64,000 nt of DNA from Methanomethylovorans sp041447285. Lineage in GTDB: Archaea > Halobacteriota > Methanosarcinia > Methanosarcinales > Methanosarcinaceae. Position 1 is the first letter of the stretch. Every line of letters starts with the position of its first letter. This document shows positions 17,912 through 26,834 of this stretch, one piece after another. The stretch spans positions 62,001 through 126,000 of the forward strand of contig NZ_JBGMEB010000006.1 in assembly GCF_041447285.1 (NCBI RefSeq). The letters are read 5' to 3'. Made by a program: the position numbers and the translations under genes. The notes below the pieces were generated by a model. The model made no database searches. It was not told where the DNA came from and saw only the letters and a list, made by a program, of their open reading frames with translations.

Positions 17912-18466
17912 TTACATTATAATTGCAAGAAACTTTGCGCTCTTTCCACCAACCGCAGCCATACCATGCGGATAATTGGAATCGAAAAATATAGAATCGC
18001 CTTCTTCAAGTACTATCTCGTTGTTATGTATAACAACTTTCAATGTGCCTTCAAGTACAAAATCAAATTCCTGTCCCGGATGGGAATTCATTGATATTTT
18101 AGTCCCTTCAGGTTTTGGCTCTACTTTGACAACAAAAGGTTCAGCTTTCTTGTGCACGAAATTACTTGCAAGGCTTTGGTACTTGTATTCCTTTCTCCTT
18201 TCAACGCCTACTCCTTTATCCTTGCGGGTTACTGTAAAGACGTGCATCTTTGGATTTTCGCCTATCAGCAGCACAGACATGTCAACTTTAAGTTCGTTGG
18301 ATATTCCATACAGGATACTCGCTGGAATATCTTTCTCGCCTGCTTCATAGCTCTCATAGGTCTCAGTATCTATGTTCAACAGGCGGGCCATTTCTTCTGC
18401 TGAGATATCGGAGATCTCACGCAGCTCTTTAATACGAATTGCGATTTCTTTTATCTTTTCCTGCAT
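17912..18466 (-). CDS. XRE-family regulator with C-terminal cupin domain
   Basis: A 184-residue protein with an N-terminal helix-turn-helix (residues 7-65; EMARLLNIDTETYESYEAGE) and a C-terminal cupin_2 barrel (about 105-184; HPGQEFDFVLEGTLKVVIHN, then DSIFFDSNYPHGMAAVGG). This architecture senses a small ligand in the cupin and binds DNA with the HTH. As the first gene of the unit leading to the acyl-CoA synthetase and vor genes, it probably controls them in response to an acid, an acyl-CoA or an amino acid; the ligand is not evident. Ribosome site AAGGAAGG lies seven bases before the start. Confidence 0.85.
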   Translation of the reverse strand: MQEKIKEIAIRIKELREISDISAEEMARLLNIDTETYESYEAGEKDIPASILYGISNELKVDMSVLLIGENPKMHVFTVTRKDKGVGVERRKEYKYQSLASNFVHKKAEPFVVKVEPKPEGTKISMNSHPGQEFDFVLEGTLKVVIHNNEIVLEEGDSIFFDSNYPHGMAAVGGKSAKFLAIIM

Positions 18467-18705
18467 ATTCAGCCTTCCTTTTCTGTTTCCCCTTAAAAAC
18501 AGCAGTGATATCTCAAACCTGGCATATTCATTTGATCTTCATAGAGATAGACACTTCACTGCATAATCGGATGCAATTAATCATGTTAGTTCAATTCAGT
18601 TCACTTAAAATCTCCTATTATTTTAACATATTCATTCTATTCAGAATACCAGTGACAATGCATTCATTTAGTTTGAAAATCTATCTTTGGCTGTGATACA
18701 TCACA

Positions 18706-18713
18706 AATATATA
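18706..18713 (+). promoter_or_regulatory. TATA box for the DUF92 gene
   Basis: AATATATA about 50 bases before the DUF92 start, predicting a transcript start near 18738. It lies in a 289-base divergent spacer (18467-18755) that must also hold the promoter of the regulator-acs-vor unit. I see no clear operator palindrome there. Confidence 0.4.
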
Positions 18714-18755
18714 TGTTCTTATACATAATGTGCAGCAGTTTCGGAAAGGGTGAAC

Positions 18756-20201
18756 ATGAATAAGATACAGAGCATCATCAAAGAAATGGATCCCATGTAC
18801 CTCAGGTGCCTGCTTCATGCTTCACTTGGCCTTACTTGTCTTCTTTATCCTTTTCTTCCACTGGGAATATTGGTACTTATTATGTTCCTCATGCTTGTGG
18901 TTTTAAGGAAGTTGCCAAGAAGATCAAAGATATATCAAGCCCTTTCCAATAAAGACAATATCGATAATAAGCAGAGAAAACCAGTTGATAAGGGACTTAG
19001 AAGTGCTAACAACCTTGTCCTTTCTATCCTTTTGCTTTTAGTTTTCAACTATGGTTTCAAGCTAGAAGGCGTGATATTTCCAATTTATGTAATTGGAGGA
19101 GCTGTAGCCATAAGCACATTTGGCAACTCTTCGGCAAATGCATTTAAATATTGGAAAGAAACGCAATTAAAATGCCTGGCAAGATTGGATTATCCTGAAA
19201 GAAGGTATAAAGGGGAAGACAGCGATGTGTTCCATCTTCCTTCAAGTATTATCATGCTGCTCGTTGGTATCATTTCATCTTTTTTGATAGGAGCATGGAT
19301 AATTCACTGGGCGGGGATCGATGTTTCCTATGATATGATTTTCTTCATCTCGGTTATTGGTTCAATAACAGGGTCTCTCTTTGAATCTATTCCATCCAGG
19401 GTGGATAACAACATTTCAATTCTCTTTGGATCCTGCATGGTCATGTGGCTTTTTGCCTCTTTCGGGTACACTGTCCCTCCCGCACACATGTTCTTTGCTC
19501 TTCTTTTTTCCCTGTTTTTGGGTTATCTTGCTTACAGAGCACGTATCGCAGACATATCTGCTCTCTTAGCTGCCAGTATTCTGGGAGTGTTGATCATAGT
19601 CTTTGCAGATATTTTCTGGTTCCTTCTGCTATTAACTTTCTTTATACTAGGTGGAGGCTTTACCAAATACAAGTATGCCTATAAGGCATCTATTGGAATT
19701 GCTGAGGCAAAAGGTGGTATAAGAAGCTATGAGAACGTTTTCAGCAACAGTATGGCAGCTCTTATACTTGCCGTTGCTCATGGTATCTATCCACAATATA
19801 GCGAACTTATCATGTATTCCTATTTAGGAACTGTTGCAACAGCTACAGGCGACACTCTTGCCAGTGAAATAGGAACCACTTCCAAGGAAAAGCCTAGGAT
19901 GATCACCAATTTCAAGCCAGCCAAACCTGGCCGTGATGGTGCGGTAACAATACTTGGAGAACTTGCATGTCTATTTGGTTCCCTTGTCATAGCCATTTTG
20001 GCTATTCTGTTCGGAAGGGTAGAAAATATCTATCTTTGCCTTCTGATAACAACGCTCGGTGGATTTATTGGCACTAACATTGACAGCTTAATGGGCGCTA
20101 CACTTCAGAACAGAGGATTATTATCAAACAGTGGTGTGAATTTCTATGCTACTTTTGCCGGAGCAATAGTTTCAGGTTTACTTTTCCTGTTATTATCCTG
20201 A
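18756..20201 (+). CDS. DUF92 family integral membrane protein
   Basis: A roughly 481-residue polytopic membrane protein with ten or more hydrophobic segments. The C-terminal half carries DUF92 signatures: GIAEAKGGIRSYENVFSNS, GDTLASEIGTTSKEKPRMI, PAKPGRDGAVTILGE and NIDSLMGATLQNRG. Plant VTE6, a phytyl-phosphate kinase, belongs to this family, so a polyprenyl-phosphate kinase role is conceivable for an archaeon that makes phytanyl-type lipids, but this is inference. The N-terminal half (about 230 residues) carries extra membrane segments. ATG 18756 is preferred because GGAAAGG lies six bases upstream; an in-frame GTG is at 18750. Confidence 0.85.
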   Translation: MNKIQSIIKEMDPMYLRCLLHASLGLTCLLYPFLPLGILVLIMFLMLVVLRKLPRRSKIYQALSNKDNIDNKQRKPVDKGLRSANNLVLSILLLLVFNYGFKLEGVIFPIYVIGGAVAISTFGNSSANAFKYWKETQLKCLARLDYPERRYKGEDSDVFHLPSSIIMLLVGIISSFLIGAWIIHWAGIDVSYDMIFFISVIGSITGSLFESIPSRVDNNISILFGSCMVMWLFASFGYTVPPAHMFFALLFSLFLGYLAYRARIADISALLAASILGVLIIVFADIFWFLLLLTFFILGGGFTKYKYAYKASIGIAEAKGGIRSYENVFSNSMAALILAVAHGIYPQYSELIMYSYLGTVATATGDTLASEIGTTSKEKPRMITNFKPAKPGRDGAVTILGELACLFGSLVIAILAILFGRVENIYLCLLITTLGGFIGTNIDSLMGATLQNRGLLSNSGVNFYATFAGAIVSGLLFLLLS

Positions 20202-20255
20202 TTTTGTATACCTGTATCAACCATATCCCTGACAAACCCTTTTATTAGTTCAAGC

Positions 20256-20264
20256 ATTAAATAA
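20256..20264 (+). promoter_or_regulatory. TATA box for the argC operon
   Basis: ATTAAATAA about 45 bases before the argC start. Transcription would begin near 20287, giving a leader of under 20 bases. Confidence 0.4.
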
Positions 20265-20304
20265 TACTCAAGTTAATCTTTACATCTATACAAAAGTGAA
20301 TATT

Positions 20305-21318
20305 ATGCTTGATATAGGAATCATCGGTGCATCCGGTTACACAGGCGGCGAGCTTATGCGCTTGCTGCTGAACCATCCGCAGGCTAAGATCGAATTAGCT
20401 ACGTCCCGCAAGCTGGCAGGTCAGAAAGTATCTGCAACCCACAGGCATCTTAAGGATATGGTGGATCTGCAGTTCGAGAATCCTGATCCACAGGAGATAA
20501 AGGATAGGTGCGATGTGGTCTTTGTGGCTGTACCCCACGGTACTGCCATGGGAATTGTACCACAGCTACTGGATGACAAAGTGAAAGTAATTGACCTGAG
20601 TGCTGATTACCGTCTCAAGACAGATGTCTTTGAGAAAGTATATGGTATCAAGCACTTGGATCCACGAAATGTAGTATATGGAATTCCGGAGCTTCATCCG
20701 GAAGTGAAACATCAGAAATTCATAGCCAATCCTGGGTGTTTCCCCACAGGAGCTAGTCTCGCAGCTGCTCCTCTTGCACAGGTCTCCATGATCGAAAGTG
20801 TTGTATTTGACTCAAAGACCGGTGTTTCAGGTGCTGGAATTGAGCCAAGTCTGGCTTCACACTATCCCAACATGGCAGAGAATGTGCAGCCTTACAAACT
20901 GACAACTCACAGGCATTTAGCCGAGTTCACTCAGGAACTGCAACGGCTGGATAGTTCTCTTACGAAGATAAGTTTCACTCCTCATATCATTCCTTCAGTT
21001 AGGGGTATACTTACCACAGCTCACATCTTTACTAAGGGCAATCTCACAAAATATGATGTCATGGACCTGTACGCAGAAATGTATCAAGACAAACCATTTG
21101 TCAGGGTAGTGGATGGGATCCCGTCTCTTAATGCAGTAAGGGGTTCCAATTTCTGTGATATAGGTTTTGAGGTGGATTCACGCAATAATCGCGTAGTTGT
21201 TATTTCTGCAATTGACAACCTGGTAAAAGGGGCATCAGGACAGGCTATACAGAATATGAATCTTATGTGTGGCCTGGGTGAGACCACCGGTTTATGGATG
21301 TCAGGTGTAGCTCCCTAA
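20305..21318 (+). CDS. argC: N-acetyl-gamma-glutamyl-phosphate reductase
   Basis: Third step of arginine biosynthesis: NADPH-dependent reduction of N-acetylglutamyl-5-phosphate to the semialdehyde. The NADP-binding loop is IGIIGASGYTGGELMRLL at the N terminus and the catalytic Cys sits in IANPGCFPTGASLA. ATG 20305 (MLDIGIIGASG) is preferred over GTG 20296, which would add three residues. The length (337) is normal. The CBS protein and argJ follow closely, forming an arginine unit. Confidence 0.95.
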   Translation: MLDIGIIGASGYTGGELMRLLLNHPQAKIELATSRKLAGQKVSATHRHLKDMVDLQFENPDPQEIKDRCDVVFVAVPHGTAMGIVPQLLDDKVKVIDLSADYRLKTDVFEKVYGIKHLDPRNVVYGIPELHPEVKHQKFIANPGCFPTGASLAAAPLAQVSMIESVVFDSKTGVSGAGIEPSLASHYPNMAENVQPYKLTTHRHLAEFTQELQRLDSSLTKISFTPHIIPSVRGILTTAHIFTKGNLTKYDVMDLYAEMYQDKPFVRVVDGIPSLNAVRGSNFCDIGFEVDSRNNRVVVISAIDNLVKGASGQAIQNMNLMCGLGETTGLWMSGVAP

Positions 21319-21347
21319 AATTTTACGTAATTCAGATGGTGTAATCC

Positions 21348-21818
21348 ATGCAAGTTAAAGACATAATGAATATCGATGTGATCGTGTGCAGCCCTGATAC
21401 TACCATAAGTGAGGCTTCACAGCTGCTTAAGAAGCATAATATCAGTGGTCTCCCTGTAGTGGAAGAAGGCAGGGTTGTAGGTATTGTCTCAGAAGGCGAT
21501 CTGTTAAAGTTACTGGAAGTCCCAGAGCATAGTGGTTTATGGCTTCCCAGTCCCTTTGAGGTAATTGAAATCCCTATACGTGAACTTCTTAACTGGGAAG
21601 AGACAAAGCATATGCTGGATGATATTGGGTCAAAACCTGTTAGTGAGATAATGGAAAAGGATGTGCACGTAATATCTCCGGAAAAGAGCATTCAAGATGC
21701 TGTGAGGCTTATCACTAAGTACAAGGTTAATCGCCTTCCGGTTGTTGAAGATGATATTTTAGTAGGTATCATCACTCGTGGTGATATTATACATGGACTT
21801 GGAGGGAGCCCAGAATAA
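21348..21818 (+). CDS. Two-CBS-domain protein in the arginine operon
   Basis: A 156-residue protein made only of two CBS domains (MNIDVIVCSPDTTISEASQL and EKDVHVISPEKSIQDAVRLI begin each). Such Bateman modules bind adenine nucleotides or S-adenosyl compounds and act as energy sensors. Its stop codon overlaps the argJ start by one base (TAATG), so translation is coupled. A regulatory link to arginine synthesis is suggested by position only. Confidence 0.88.
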   Translation: MQVKDIMNIDVIVCSPDTTISEASQLLKKHNISGLPVVEEGRVVGIVSEGDLLKLLEVPEHSGLWLPSPFEVIEIPIRELLNWEETKHMLDDIGSKPVSEIMEKDVHVISPEKSIQDAVRLITKYKVNRLPVVEDDILVGIITRGDIIHGLGGSPE

Positions 21819-23002
21819 TGAAAGCTATCGATGGTGGTATCTGTGCTGTAAAAGGTGTTAAAGCCTGGGGTATCAAACCTGGTAAGATGGGTCTTGGGGT
21901 AATAGTCGCAGAAGGTAATGCCGCAGGCATGTTTACCAGGAATAAGGTTATAGCGGCTCCTCTGATAGTTACAAGGGAACATCTTCAAAAACACGGCAAG
22001 CTCAGTGCTTTAATAGTCAATAGTGGCAATGCAAATGCTTTTACCGGTGAACAGGGTCTTGAAGATGCAAGGGAAATGGCACGCATGTTATCAAATGCAT
22101 TGTCCATAGACCCTGAACATGTTGCAGTAGCCTCTACCGGTGTTATTGGCAGGAAGCTAGATACAAAATGGATATCCTCAAATCTTGAGGCTGTCATTAC
22201 TTCGCTAAAAGCAGATCATGAAGGCAGCCGTGCAGCAGCAAAATCTATTATGACCACTGATACAACTATGAAAGAGATAGCCATTGAGCTTGACAGTGGT
22301 ATTCGGATCGCAGCTATTGCCAAAGGTGCTGGTATGATAGAGCCAAATATGGGCACAATGCTTTGTTTTGCGTATACGGATGCACAAGTGCCTTCTGATC
22401 TATTGCATGAGTGTCTCACCAGGGCAGTGAACAAGAGCTTTAATATGGTAGTAGTAGATGGTGACACCAGCACCAATGACATGGTTATTTTAACAGCAAC
22501 AGGTAAATCTGGTATTCAGCCTGTGATATCAGAGTTCCAGCAGGGGCTCGACCATGTGCTTATAGAACTTGGTAAAATGATAGCTGCTGATGGTGAGGGT
22601 GCTACAAGGCTCATAGAAGCAAAGGTAACCGGGGCTTTATCTGATGAGGATGCTCGCCTGGCCGCAAAAGCTATTGTACGCTCACCACTTGTGAAGTCTG
22701 CAGTCTTTGGTAAAGATCCTAATTGGGGACGTGTGACAGCAGCAGTTGGATATTCCGGTGCTGAAGTAGACCAGCATAAGTTATCGCTTGCTTTTTCAGA
22801 TGGTAAGAATACGATACAGCTCGTCAGCAAAGGTAAGATCTTGGGCGCAAATGATGATGCTCTTTCATTGCTTGGGAAAATAATGGGAGAATCAAAAGTA
22901 GACATCATCGTTGATCTTGGATTGGGAAAAAATAGTGCCACAACCTGGGGTTGTGATCTTACTTATGACTATGTGCGCATAAATGCTGAGTATACAACCT
23001 AA
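21818..23002 (+). CDS. argJ: Bifunctional ornithine acetyltransferase / N-acetylglutamate synthase
   Basis: ArgJ moves the acetyl group from N-acetylornithine to glutamate, recycling it in arginine synthesis. The self-cleavage site is in SIMTTDTTMKE near residue 145, where the Thr becomes the N-terminal nucleophile of the beta chain. Other signatures are VNSGNANAFTGEQG (oxyanion region) and FGKDPNWGRVTAAVGYSG. The 394-residue length is typical. The start overlaps the CBS gene stop. Whether it is bifunctional or only an ornithine acetyltransferase cannot be told from sequence. Confidence 0.95.
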   Translation: MKAIDGGICAVKGVKAWGIKPGKMGLGVIVAEGNAAGMFTRNKVIAAPLIVTREHLQKHGKLSALIVNSGNANAFTGEQGLEDAREMARMLSNALSIDPEHVAVASTGVIGRKLDTKWISSNLEAVITSLKADHEGSRAAAKSIMTTDTTMKEIAIELDSGIRIAAIAKGAGMIEPNMGTMLCFAYTDAQVPSDLLHECLTRAVNKSFNMVVVDGDTSTNDMVILTATGKSGIQPVISEFQQGLDHVLIELGKMIAADGEGATRLIEAKVTGALSDEDARLAAKAIVRSPLVKSAVFGKDPNWGRVTAAVGYSGAEVDQHKLSLAFSDGKNTIQLVSKGKILGANDDALSLLGKIMGESKVDIIVDLGLGKNSATTWGCDLTYDYVRINAEYTT

Positions 23003-23037
23003 CTTCAGCATTCTTTTTTAAATAAGGGGGCTAAGGA

Positions 23038-24516
23038 ATGGATATTGAAGAATGGGAGAAATGTTATTCTATGGCTTTTTCCAGTATCAGTGATATACTG
23101 GACAACATAAATGGTGTTTTCGTTGCATATAACAGCAATGTTGATGCTATCAAGCATGTAAGTGAAAAAGATATTCACAAGCTCATTTCCATAGTAGGGG
23201 CAAAAGCAGTTCAGCGGAGAGTTGCAGAATATCCGCGAGAGATACAGAACCCCGTGGATCTGGTGGCAAGACTTATGATTGCCATGAGGGATGGTAAAGC
23301 CGCCGAAGTGCCTACATATACCACTGATATTCACCAGTGGCTCATGGATAATTTGGTATTTGATAAAGCCCGCATGGGTGGCCAGGCTGGTATCATTTCT
23401 AATCTTTTAGCCAACATTGGGCTTAATAATGTCATAACATATGTCCCATGGTTATCCCGGGAACAAGCTGAATATTTTGTAGATGCTCCTAATCTCAAAT
23501 ATCCAGTTATAGAGGATGGAGTTCTCATGTTAAAGCACCCAACTGAGGCTTATGACATAAACCAGCGTCCCAAGGTAAATTGGATATTGGAATTCTCAAA
23601 AGGAATGAAGGTTGAATGTGCTGAAGAGAAGTTCGAAGTTCCCAGGGATAATCGGCTGATCATTTCTTCGAGACCTTCCTGGATTCGCATAGACATGAGC
23701 GAGCAGTTATATGACCAGATCCCACACATGAATGGAATAATTGATGGCGCTATCCTTGCTGGCTATCAAATGATCAAAGAGGAATATGAGGATGGTGCGA
23801 CTTACCGTGATTATGTGGATAAGGCTGTGAAGGTTATCAAAAGGCTAAAAGAAGGTAATCCGGACATGCGTATACATGTGGAGTTCACTTCTATCCAGAA
23901 CAAGGTCATTAGAAAAACGATCCTTAAGGATATTGTATACCAGCATGTTTCTTCTTTAGGATTGGATACTGTAGAGGTAGCTAATGCACTTAATGTGCTT
24001 GGTCATGAAGAGCTGGCATACGCTGTTATCAGTAAAGGTGAGAATAGCATCTCTGCATTATATGAGGGTGCTGTTAAGTTATTATGCGAACTTAAACTTG
24101 AAAGGGTCCATATACACTCGCTTGGATTCTACATATGTGTAGCTTCCAGGGATTTCCCTCTTACAGTGGAAGAACACAGGGATGCTTTGCTATTCTCGTC
24201 GACCCTTGCAGCAGCACAGGCGTTGCATGGCGGCATCGGCAGTCTCAAGGAAGCTGAATCCGGTCTTAGTGTTCCAATATATGAACAAGGTCATGATGAT
24301 CTCGAGAAACTGGAAAAATATCTAGTAAGAAGGGATGTATGTACAGGAACAGAATTCGAGGATGGATGTATCTGCGCACTTAATCACGACCTTATTGTCA
24401 TCCCGACAAAAGTGGTACCAGACCCGGTGGCTACAGTGGGAATAGGTGATACTATATCAGCAGGTGCTTTTGTGGCTATCCTTGCTATGCTCAGGAAAAA
24501 GCAGGAATCTAACTGA
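23038..24516 (+). CDS. pfkC: ADP-dependent phosphofructokinase/glucokinase
   Basis: A 492-residue member of the ADP-specific PFK/GK family (ribokinase fold), which uses ADP instead of ATP to phosphorylate fructose-6-phosphate or glucose in the modified Embden-Meyerhof pathway; in methanogens it serves glycogen breakdown. Sugar-site residues lie in VAYNSNVDAI and ARMGGQAGIISNLLA, a central family motif is MRIHVEFTSIQNK, and the catalytic base is Asp in VATVGIGDTISAGAF. All are intact. The second family member starts 12 bases after the stop. The preferred sugar is unassigned. Confidence 0.88.
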   Translation: MDIEEWEKCYSMAFSSISDILDNINGVFVAYNSNVDAIKHVSEKDIHKLISIVGAKAVQRRVAEYPREIQNPVDLVARLMIAMRDGKAAEVPTYTTDIHQWLMDNLVFDKARMGGQAGIISNLLANIGLNNVITYVPWLSREQAEYFVDAPNLKYPVIEDGVLMLKHPTEAYDINQRPKVNWILEFSKGMKVECAEEKFEVPRDNRLIISSRPSWIRIDMSEQLYDQIPHMNGIIDGAILAGYQMIKEEYEDGATYRDYVDKAVKVIKRLKEGNPDMRIHVEFTSIQNKVIRKTILKDIVYQHVSSLGLDTVEVANALNVLGHEELAYAVISKGENSISALYEGAVKLLCELKLERVHIHSLGFYICVASRDFPLTVEEHRDALLFSSTLAAAQALHGGIGSLKEAESGLSVPIYEQGHDDLEKLEKYLVRRDVCTGTEFEDGCICALNHDLIVIPTKVVPDPVATVGIGDTISAGAFVAILAMLRKKQESN

Positions 24517-24528
24517 CAGGAGTTCGGG

Positions 24529-25866
24529 ATGAAGATACTCTGTGCATATAATGCCAACATTGATGCTTTGTATTCTATTACAGGGCCAGAAATAGCAGCT
24601 ATGATCACTTGTGAGGATGCATCAGAGGTGATGGAAAAAATAAACACTTCTCCCGGTGTCATAAATTCTATGTCTGATTTCCTTGCAGGCCTTCTCCTTT
24701 GCATGAAAGAGGGCACAGGTGCAGAGTGGCTCATCCACGAACCTGAAGTATTCAAAAGCCTAAAAGATCAGTTTCTCTACAGGTCTAAACTGAGAATGGG
24801 GGGCAATATGGGGATAATGGCAAATGTGCTCTCTGAAATGGGTGCAGAGCTAGTAATCCCCAATGTTGTGAAACCTACAGAGAGACAGCTATCTTTTTTT
24901 TCCAAAAAGGCAATTCATATTCCTGGATCTGATTCTTGTTCTAAGGAAGCAAGTTGTGAATCTGACGAACCCATACATTTCGTGTTCGATTTTAAAAAAG
25001 GAGAGCATGTTGAATGCGGAGATATCGGTTTCACAGTTCCAAGGGAGAACCGCTTCATAGCTACCTATGATATTATGAACATCTCTCTTTTTGTTAATCC
25101 ATCTTTTGAGGAATATGCCATCAGGCATGTAGCCGAGATGGATGGTTTGTTGCTCTCAGGCTTTCACATGATGATTGAGACTTATCCCGATGGTTCTACT
25201 TTCATGGACAAGCTTGACAAAGTTCTGGAACAACTGGAAAAGTGGTGCTCCATAAATAATGATCTGTCGATACACCTTGAATTTGGCCACTTTACTAATA
25301 AGAATATGGCTTTGCATGTGTTTTCCTCCCTATCTTCTATTGTAGGTTCTATAGGCATGAATGAAGATGAGCTTGCAATGTTAACTTCTATGCATGAAGT
25401 GAACGCAGCCAAAATATTGCAGATGGATGTTTTTTCCATAATAAAGGCTGCAAAGCGGAGTCTATTGTTCACTGATCTTCGGAAAATGATTGTTCACACA
25501 CGAGAATATGTTTTAAGCATATCCCGGCAGGCAGAGCTTGATGTGGAATCACAGATTAAGGCTATGAATTTTGGTGTAACATGTGCTGGAATTTTTGCAT
25601 CGACTGGCCAGCTTCATGATCGGAATAAATTAGATTTAATATCTTCAAATCTAAAAGAAAGCGAGTTTGGACGTGCTCAGACAGAGCGATTCATTGATGC
25701 AACATCAGCTGTCCGTTTTGGTCGTGGCGCTGCTGGCATATATGATGGTTATCAGGTATGTATCATGCCCACGCTGCTAAGTGATAATCCCATCTCCACA
25801 GTGGGTCTTGGAGATACTGTAACAGCTTCAATGTTCCTAAGGGAGCTGGAACTGCGGCAAAAGTGA
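24529..25866 (+). CDS. Second, divergent ADP-dependent sugar kinase homologue
   Basis: A 445-residue paralogue of the preceding kinase. It keeps the fold landmarks ILCAYNANIDALYSI, RMGGNMGIMANVL (GGN in place of GGQ), LSIHLEFGHFTNKN and the catalytic NPISTVGLGDTVTASMF. It is about 45 residues shorter and differs in the sugar-binding region, so it probably acts on another substrate or has a regulatory role. The gap to pfkC is 12 bases and to ogg nine bases, so all three form one unit. Confidence 0.82.
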   Translation: MKILCAYNANIDALYSITGPEIAAMITCEDASEVMEKINTSPGVINSMSDFLAGLLLCMKEGTGAEWLIHEPEVFKSLKDQFLYRSKLRMGGNMGIMANVLSEMGAELVIPNVVKPTERQLSFFSKKAIHIPGSDSCSKEASCESDEPIHFVFDFKKGEHVECGDIGFTVPRENRFIATYDIMNISLFVNPSFEEYAIRHVAEMDGLLLSGFHMMIETYPDGSTFMDKLDKVLEQLEKWCSINNDLSIHLEFGHFTNKNMALHVFSSLSSIVGSIGMNEDELAMLTSMHEVNAAKILQMDVFSIIKAAKRSLLFTDLRKMIVHTREYVLSISRQAELDVESQIKAMNFGVTCAGIFASTGQLHDRNKLDLISSNLKESEFGRAQTERFIDATSAVRFGRGAAGIYDGYQVCIMPTLLSDNPISTVGLGDTVTASMFLRELELRQK

Positions 25867-25875
25867 GGTAAATAT

Positions 25876-26715
25876 ATGTACACTCTGTACTGTGACGATT
25901 TCAACCTGGACTATACGCTAGATTGCGGCCAGGTTTTCAGATGGGATAAGATTGGTGATGTATGGACCGGTGTTGTGCAGGGGGATGTGGTGCGTGCCTG
26001 GCAGGATTTACAAACAGGTGTCGTACAGATTGATTCCAAACTGCCGGAGGATTTTTTCCGTAATTATTTCCGGTTTGACGATGACCTTGGAAGTATACTG
26101 GAAGCTGTGAATAAGGATAAATATATGGATGAGGCAATTCGTGGTTACAGAGGGATGCGCCTTATCCGACAGGATCCATGGGAATGCTTAATATCATATA
26201 TTCTTGCCACAGCCTGGAGCATTCCAAACATAAAGAATGGTATTTCCAAAATATCTCACATTTTTGGTGAGGAAATTGCTGAGGGTTATTACAGTTTTCC
26301 AAAACCCGGTGCTTTAGCAATAGCGTGTGATTCTGACCTGTGTGACTGCAGGCTGGGTTTCAGGACTAATCGTATACGTAAGGCAGCAGCACAGGTAGTT
26401 GACGGTGACATCAACCTTGATGAGATTTTTGAGCTTGATTATGAAGCCGCCAAAAAGAAGCTCATGGTACTGGATGGAATAGGTGAAAAAGTGGCAGATT
26501 GTATACTTCTCTTCGCCTTCGAGAAAATGGAAGCTTTTCCAGTGGATACACATGTCGAAAAAGTAATTAGGACCTATTACGGGAATCATGAGTTCTTCAA
26601 CAATGGCATGACAAAAACTAAAATAGGAACGTGGGGACGGCTATATTTCGGAAAATACTGTGGCTATGCACAGCAGTATTTATTTTATCAGAAACGGCTT
26701 GAAGGTTTGAAGTGA
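25876..26715 (+). CDS. ogg: 8-oxoguanine DNA glycosylase/AP lyase (Ogg1-like)
   Basis: A 279-residue HhH-GPD glycosylase that removes oxidised guanine and nicks the abasic site. An N-terminal OGG_N-type domain starts FNLDYTLDCGQVFRWDKIGD. The helix-hairpin-helix contains the catalytic Lys in LDGIGEKVADCILLF, and the activating Asp follows in AFPVDTHVEKVI, matching the Lys/Asp pair of human OGG1. GAGGTAA precedes the start. A 9-bp stem-loop closes the unit. Confidence 0.9.
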   Translation: MYTLYCDDFNLDYTLDCGQVFRWDKIGDVWTGVVQGDVVRAWQDLQTGVVQIDSKLPEDFFRNYFRFDDDLGSILEAVNKDKYMDEAIRGYRGMRLIRQDPWECLISYILATAWSIPNIKNGISKISHIFGEEIAEGYYSFPKPGALAIACDSDLCDCRLGFRTNRIRKAAAQVVDGDINLDEIFELDYEAAKKKLMVLDGIGEKVADCILLFAFEKMEAFPVDTHVEKVIRTYYGNHEFFNNGMTKTKIGTWGRLYFGKYCGYAQQYLFYQKRLEGLK

Positions 26716-26799
26716 TCTAGGTGATAAAAAGAGCTGCTGTAGGGGAGAGCAGCAGGGATCAATTTCGAAGGTTCAAGTTATACAGCCTCAGATGTAAAT

Positions 26800-26820
26800 C
26801 CCCTGTACAGCGTACAGGGG
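26800..26820 (+). terminator. Bidirectional stem-loop between ogg and the surface protease gene
   Basis: A perfect 9-bp stem, CCCCTGTAC (26800-26808) and GTACAGGGG (26812-26820), with an AGC loop lies between convergent genes. It can serve both strands. A related CCCTGTA stem follows the paralogous gene at 31863-31883. Confidence 0.6.
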
Positions 26821-26834
26821 TTAATGGCTCTATC

